Below are positions 6,568 through 7,996 of a DNA stretch of 7,996 nt, one piece after another. The position numbers were made by a program, and so were the translations under genes. Origin of the DNA: Candidatus Omnitrophota bacterium (lineage in GTDB: Bacteria; Omnitrophota; Gorgyraeia; Aquiviventales; Aquiviventaceae). Within the stretch, counting starts at the first letter, position 1. Each line of letters begins with the position of its first letter. Below the pieces are notes generated by a model that did not search any database, had not been told where the DNA came from, and was given only the letters and a program-made list of their open reading frames with translations. The stretch is taken from the NCBI GenBank assembly GCA_016180605.1, contig JACPAW010000067.1, forward strand, positions 1 through 7,996, read 5' to 3'.

Positions 6568-6626
6568 AGAGTTCTTGTTTGTAATTGCTCTGTATGCTGA
6601 TTGCTGGGTGCTGTGTGCTAGAGTTC
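6568..6626. repeat. AGAGTTC direct repeats bracketing array B
   Basis: AGAGTTC occurs at 6568-6574 and again at 6620-6626, the second copy running into the ybeY stop codon (6625-6627). The pair encloses array B exactly at its distal end, like a 7-bp target-site duplication. Chance occurrence is possible for one 7-bp match in a short region. Confidence 0.4.
6586..6619. repeat. 7-bp array B in the ybeY-recO gap, inverted relative to array A
   Basis: Plus-strand units are TGCTCTG (6586-6592), TATGCTG (6593-6599), ATTGCTG (6600-6606), GGTGCTG (6607-6613) and TGTGCT (6614-6619). They are the same repeat family as array A in the opposite orientation, separated by 20 nt (6566-6585). The RNA of this gap could therefore fold into a long imperfect hairpin. 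Confidence 0.8.
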
Positions 6627-7050
6627 ATTCGCAGTGTTGTAGTAGTTGGTCTTCGAGGATGCGCATACGCCGTCTCTGTGCCGCCGTGCCATCCTCATAG
6701 CCAAGCCAGTGGAGTAAACCATGGGCCACATAGCGTGCCAGCTCCTCTGAGTAAGCAATGCGATGCCGCGCGGCGTAGCTTTTGGCGACGCTAGGACAAA
6801 CAAAAATTTCTCCTACGACTGAGGTGCGGTGCGGCTTCTGATCATAACGAAAACTGAGCACATCCGTGATGCGGTTGTGCTGCAGAAAGCGCCGATTCAG
6901 CGACCTGATGGCAAAAGAGCCGATCATGACAATAGAAAGAGTCCCTGGTGTTCGGATCTTAAGATGTCGTATCGCTTTCTTAGCCAATTGGTTTAAACAG
7001 GCTCTGTCCACACGGGCCTCTTTTTGTGCATTGGTGATTCGGATCTTCAT
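6625..7050 (-). CDS. ybeY: YbeY, endoribonuclease / rRNA maturation factor
   Basis: YbeY is a small metal-dependent protein needed for 16S rRNA 3'-end maturation and late ribosome quality control. This 141-residue protein has the usual length and layout: LNRRFLQHNRITDVLSF (51-67), a GEI segment (80-82) and the metal site HGLLHWLGYED (110-120). His110 and His114 are present, but the third ligand position of the common H-x3-H-x5-H motif is Asp120. The Arg that usually follows Asn-x-x-Tyr/Phe is Leu56. As I recall, a similar pattern occurs in Bacteroidetes/PVC-type YbeY proteins, so it is probably a lineage subtype rather than an inactive copy. The start ATG overlaps the phoH stop (ATGA) with no Shine-Dalgarno sequence, implying translational coupling to phoH, the classic partner of ybeY. 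Confidence 0.95.
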   Translation of the reverse strand: MKIRITNAQKEARVDRACLNQLAKKAIRHLKIRTPGTLSIVMIGSFAIRSLNRRFLQHNRITDVLSFRYDQKPHRTSVVGEIFVCPSVAKSYAARHRIAYSEELARYVAHGLLHWLGYEDGTAAQRRRMRILEDQLLQHCE

Positions 7051-7996
7051 CGGTGATTATTGCGTTCATAGGCCTGGATGATGGCTTGTACCAGTTCGTG
7101 GCGGACGACATCTTGGCCGCTGAGCGTGACAAACTGAAGCCCTGGGATGTTGTTTAAAATCGTCTGCACCTGGATGAGCCCTGAAGGCTTATCATTGGGT
7201 AAATCCACTTGAGTGATATCACCCGTGATGACTGCTTTGGAGTCAAAGCCCAGCCGCGTCAAGAACATCTTCATTTGCTCACTGGTTGTGTTCTGCGCTT
7301 CATCCAGGATGATGAAGGAGTCGTTCAAAGTCCGCCCCCGCATGTAGGCAAGCGGAGCGACTTCAATGATGCCGCGGTCCAAGTAGCGCTGCACCATGTC
7401 GATTTCCATCATCTCATAGAGCGCATCATACAAAGGCCTCAGATAAGGATTGATTTTCTCCGATAAGTCTCCTGGCAGATACCCCAATTTCTCCCCTGCT
7501 TCGACGGCAGGGCGCGTCAGGATGATGCGTGAGACTTCGCCCTTTGTCAGATTTTCAACGGCCATGGCCATGGCCAAATAGGTCTTTCCGGTCCCCGCAG
7601 GGCCGATTCCAAAAACGATGTCATAAGAACGGATGGCATCCACGTAAGCCTTTTGCCCCGGTGTCCGCGGAATGACGAACCGGCGCTTGGAGGGGATTTC
7701 GATGCGGCTCTGATAGATTTGCCGGAATTGCATCAGCCGCGGATCTTGAAGAGCGCGCAGCCCGTACTCGACCGTTTCCTTATACAAAGGAGAGCCGGCA
7801 CGCACGATCATGAGCAGGTCTTCGAACAGGCGCACCGCATTAGCTACTGCCGTTTCGGCTCCGCTGATGCGCAGCTCCTCCCCCCGAGAGACCACCGCTA
7901 TGCCGAGCGTTTGCTCGATCTTGCGCAAATGGTGGTCATGCCGGCCGAAAAGAATCTGAGCTTCCTCGTTACTGTGGAGTTTGATGGTCTGTTCAG
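7047..7996 (-). CDS. phoH: PhoH-like ATPase (YbeZ/PhoL), 5' end outside the window
   Basis: This is a cytoplasmic P-loop NTPase of the PhoH family, related to superfamily I helicase cores and associated with YbeY and RNA metabolism. In the 315 visible residues there is a KH-like N-terminal region (LFGRHDHHLRKIEQTLGIAV, 15-34), Walker A GPAGTGKT (131-138), RPAVEAGEKLGYLPGD (161-176), Walker B FIILDEAQ (227-234), TGDITQVDLP (257-266) and a C-terminal SGQDVVRHELVQAII (292-306). A TTG at 7928 could be mistaken for a start. The frame stays open past it to the window edge and encodes family-like sequence (EQTIKLHSNEEAQILFGRHD), so the true start lies beyond 7996. It ends in a 4-nt overlap with ybeY. 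Confidence 0.96.
   Translation of the reverse strand, partial: EQTIKLHSNEEAQILFGRHDHHLRKIEQTLGIAVVSRGEELRISGAETAVANAVRLFEDLLMIVRAGSPLYKETVEYGLRALQDPRLMQFRQIYQSRIEIPSKRRFVIPRTPGQKAYVDAIRSYDIVFGIGPAGTGKTYLAMAMAVENLTKGEVSRIILTRPAVEAGEKLGYLPGDLSEKINPYLRPLYDALYEMMEIDMVQRYLDRGIIEVAPLAYMRGRTLNDSFIILDEAQNTTSEQMKMFLTRLGFDSKAVITGDITQVDLPNDKPSGLIQVQTILNNIPGLQFVTLSGQDVVRHELVQAIIQAYERNNHR

Noticed and set aside
6511..6619. CRISPR array
   Set aside because: Units are contiguous heptamers with no spacers of constant length and no cas genes nearby.
7047..7928. phoH as a complete gene starting at a TTG at 7928
   Set aside because: The frame remains open to the window edge and the upstream residues (including LFGRHDHH) match the PhoH N-terminal region, so the gene is 5'-truncated by the window.

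Overview
The window is a compact bacterial housekeeping cluster, entirely on the minus strand. Read in the direction of transcription (right to left) it holds: phoH/ybeZ (5' end cut by the window edge), ybeY, recO, glyQ, glyS, and a pyruvate phosphate dikinase gene (ppdK) that is broken into two overlapping frames. Spacing is tight: there are 4-nt ATGA overlaps at phoH/ybeY and glyQ/glyS, 2 nt at recO/glyQ, 23 nt at glyS/ppdK, and only one real gap (114 nt, ybeY/recO). A single transcription unit is likely. No rRNA, tRNA, CRISPR, IS element or defence system is visible.

Organism: an uncultured-type bacterium of moderate GC. GlyRS is the bacterial alpha2-beta2 type. The YbeY variant (Leu in place of the usual Arg, Asp at the third metal-ligand position) resembles YbeY proteins as I recall them from Bacteroidetes and PVC-type bacteria. 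A PVC-related lineage such as Omnitrophota is a low-confidence guess; Nitrospirota or another deep phylum cannot be excluded. The order phoH-ybeY-recO-glyQS-ppdK resembles the longer phoH-ybeY-dgkA-cdd-era-recO-glyQS-(regulator)-ppdK neighbourhood of Firmicutes, with the middle genes missing.

Functional logic: phoH and ybeY act in RNA metabolism and ribosome maturation, recO in recombinational repair, glyQS in tRNA-Gly charging, and ppdK in pyruvate/PEP interconversion.

Two things are out of the ordinary. First, ppdK has lost about 44 codons (about 130 bp) at the end of its ATP-grasp domain, leaving a TTGA stop/start overlap. The junction carries GGGGAAT, which looks like a short-homology deletion. 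Second, three gene boundaries (ybeY/recO, recO/glyQ, glyQ/glyS) contain degenerate tandem arrays of unrelated sequence that all have a 7-bp period: CTGTGTG, GATTTTG, GGGGCGT and GCCCCCT. These arrays lengthen the RecO C-terminus, GlyQ C-terminus and GlyS N-terminus in frame, and they occupy the recO leader. They resemble the heptameric short tandem repeats known from cyanobacterial genomes. The phoH/ybeY and glyS/ppdK boundaries are free of them. I see no clearly new multi-gene system; these repeats and the ppdK lesion are what merit a second look.
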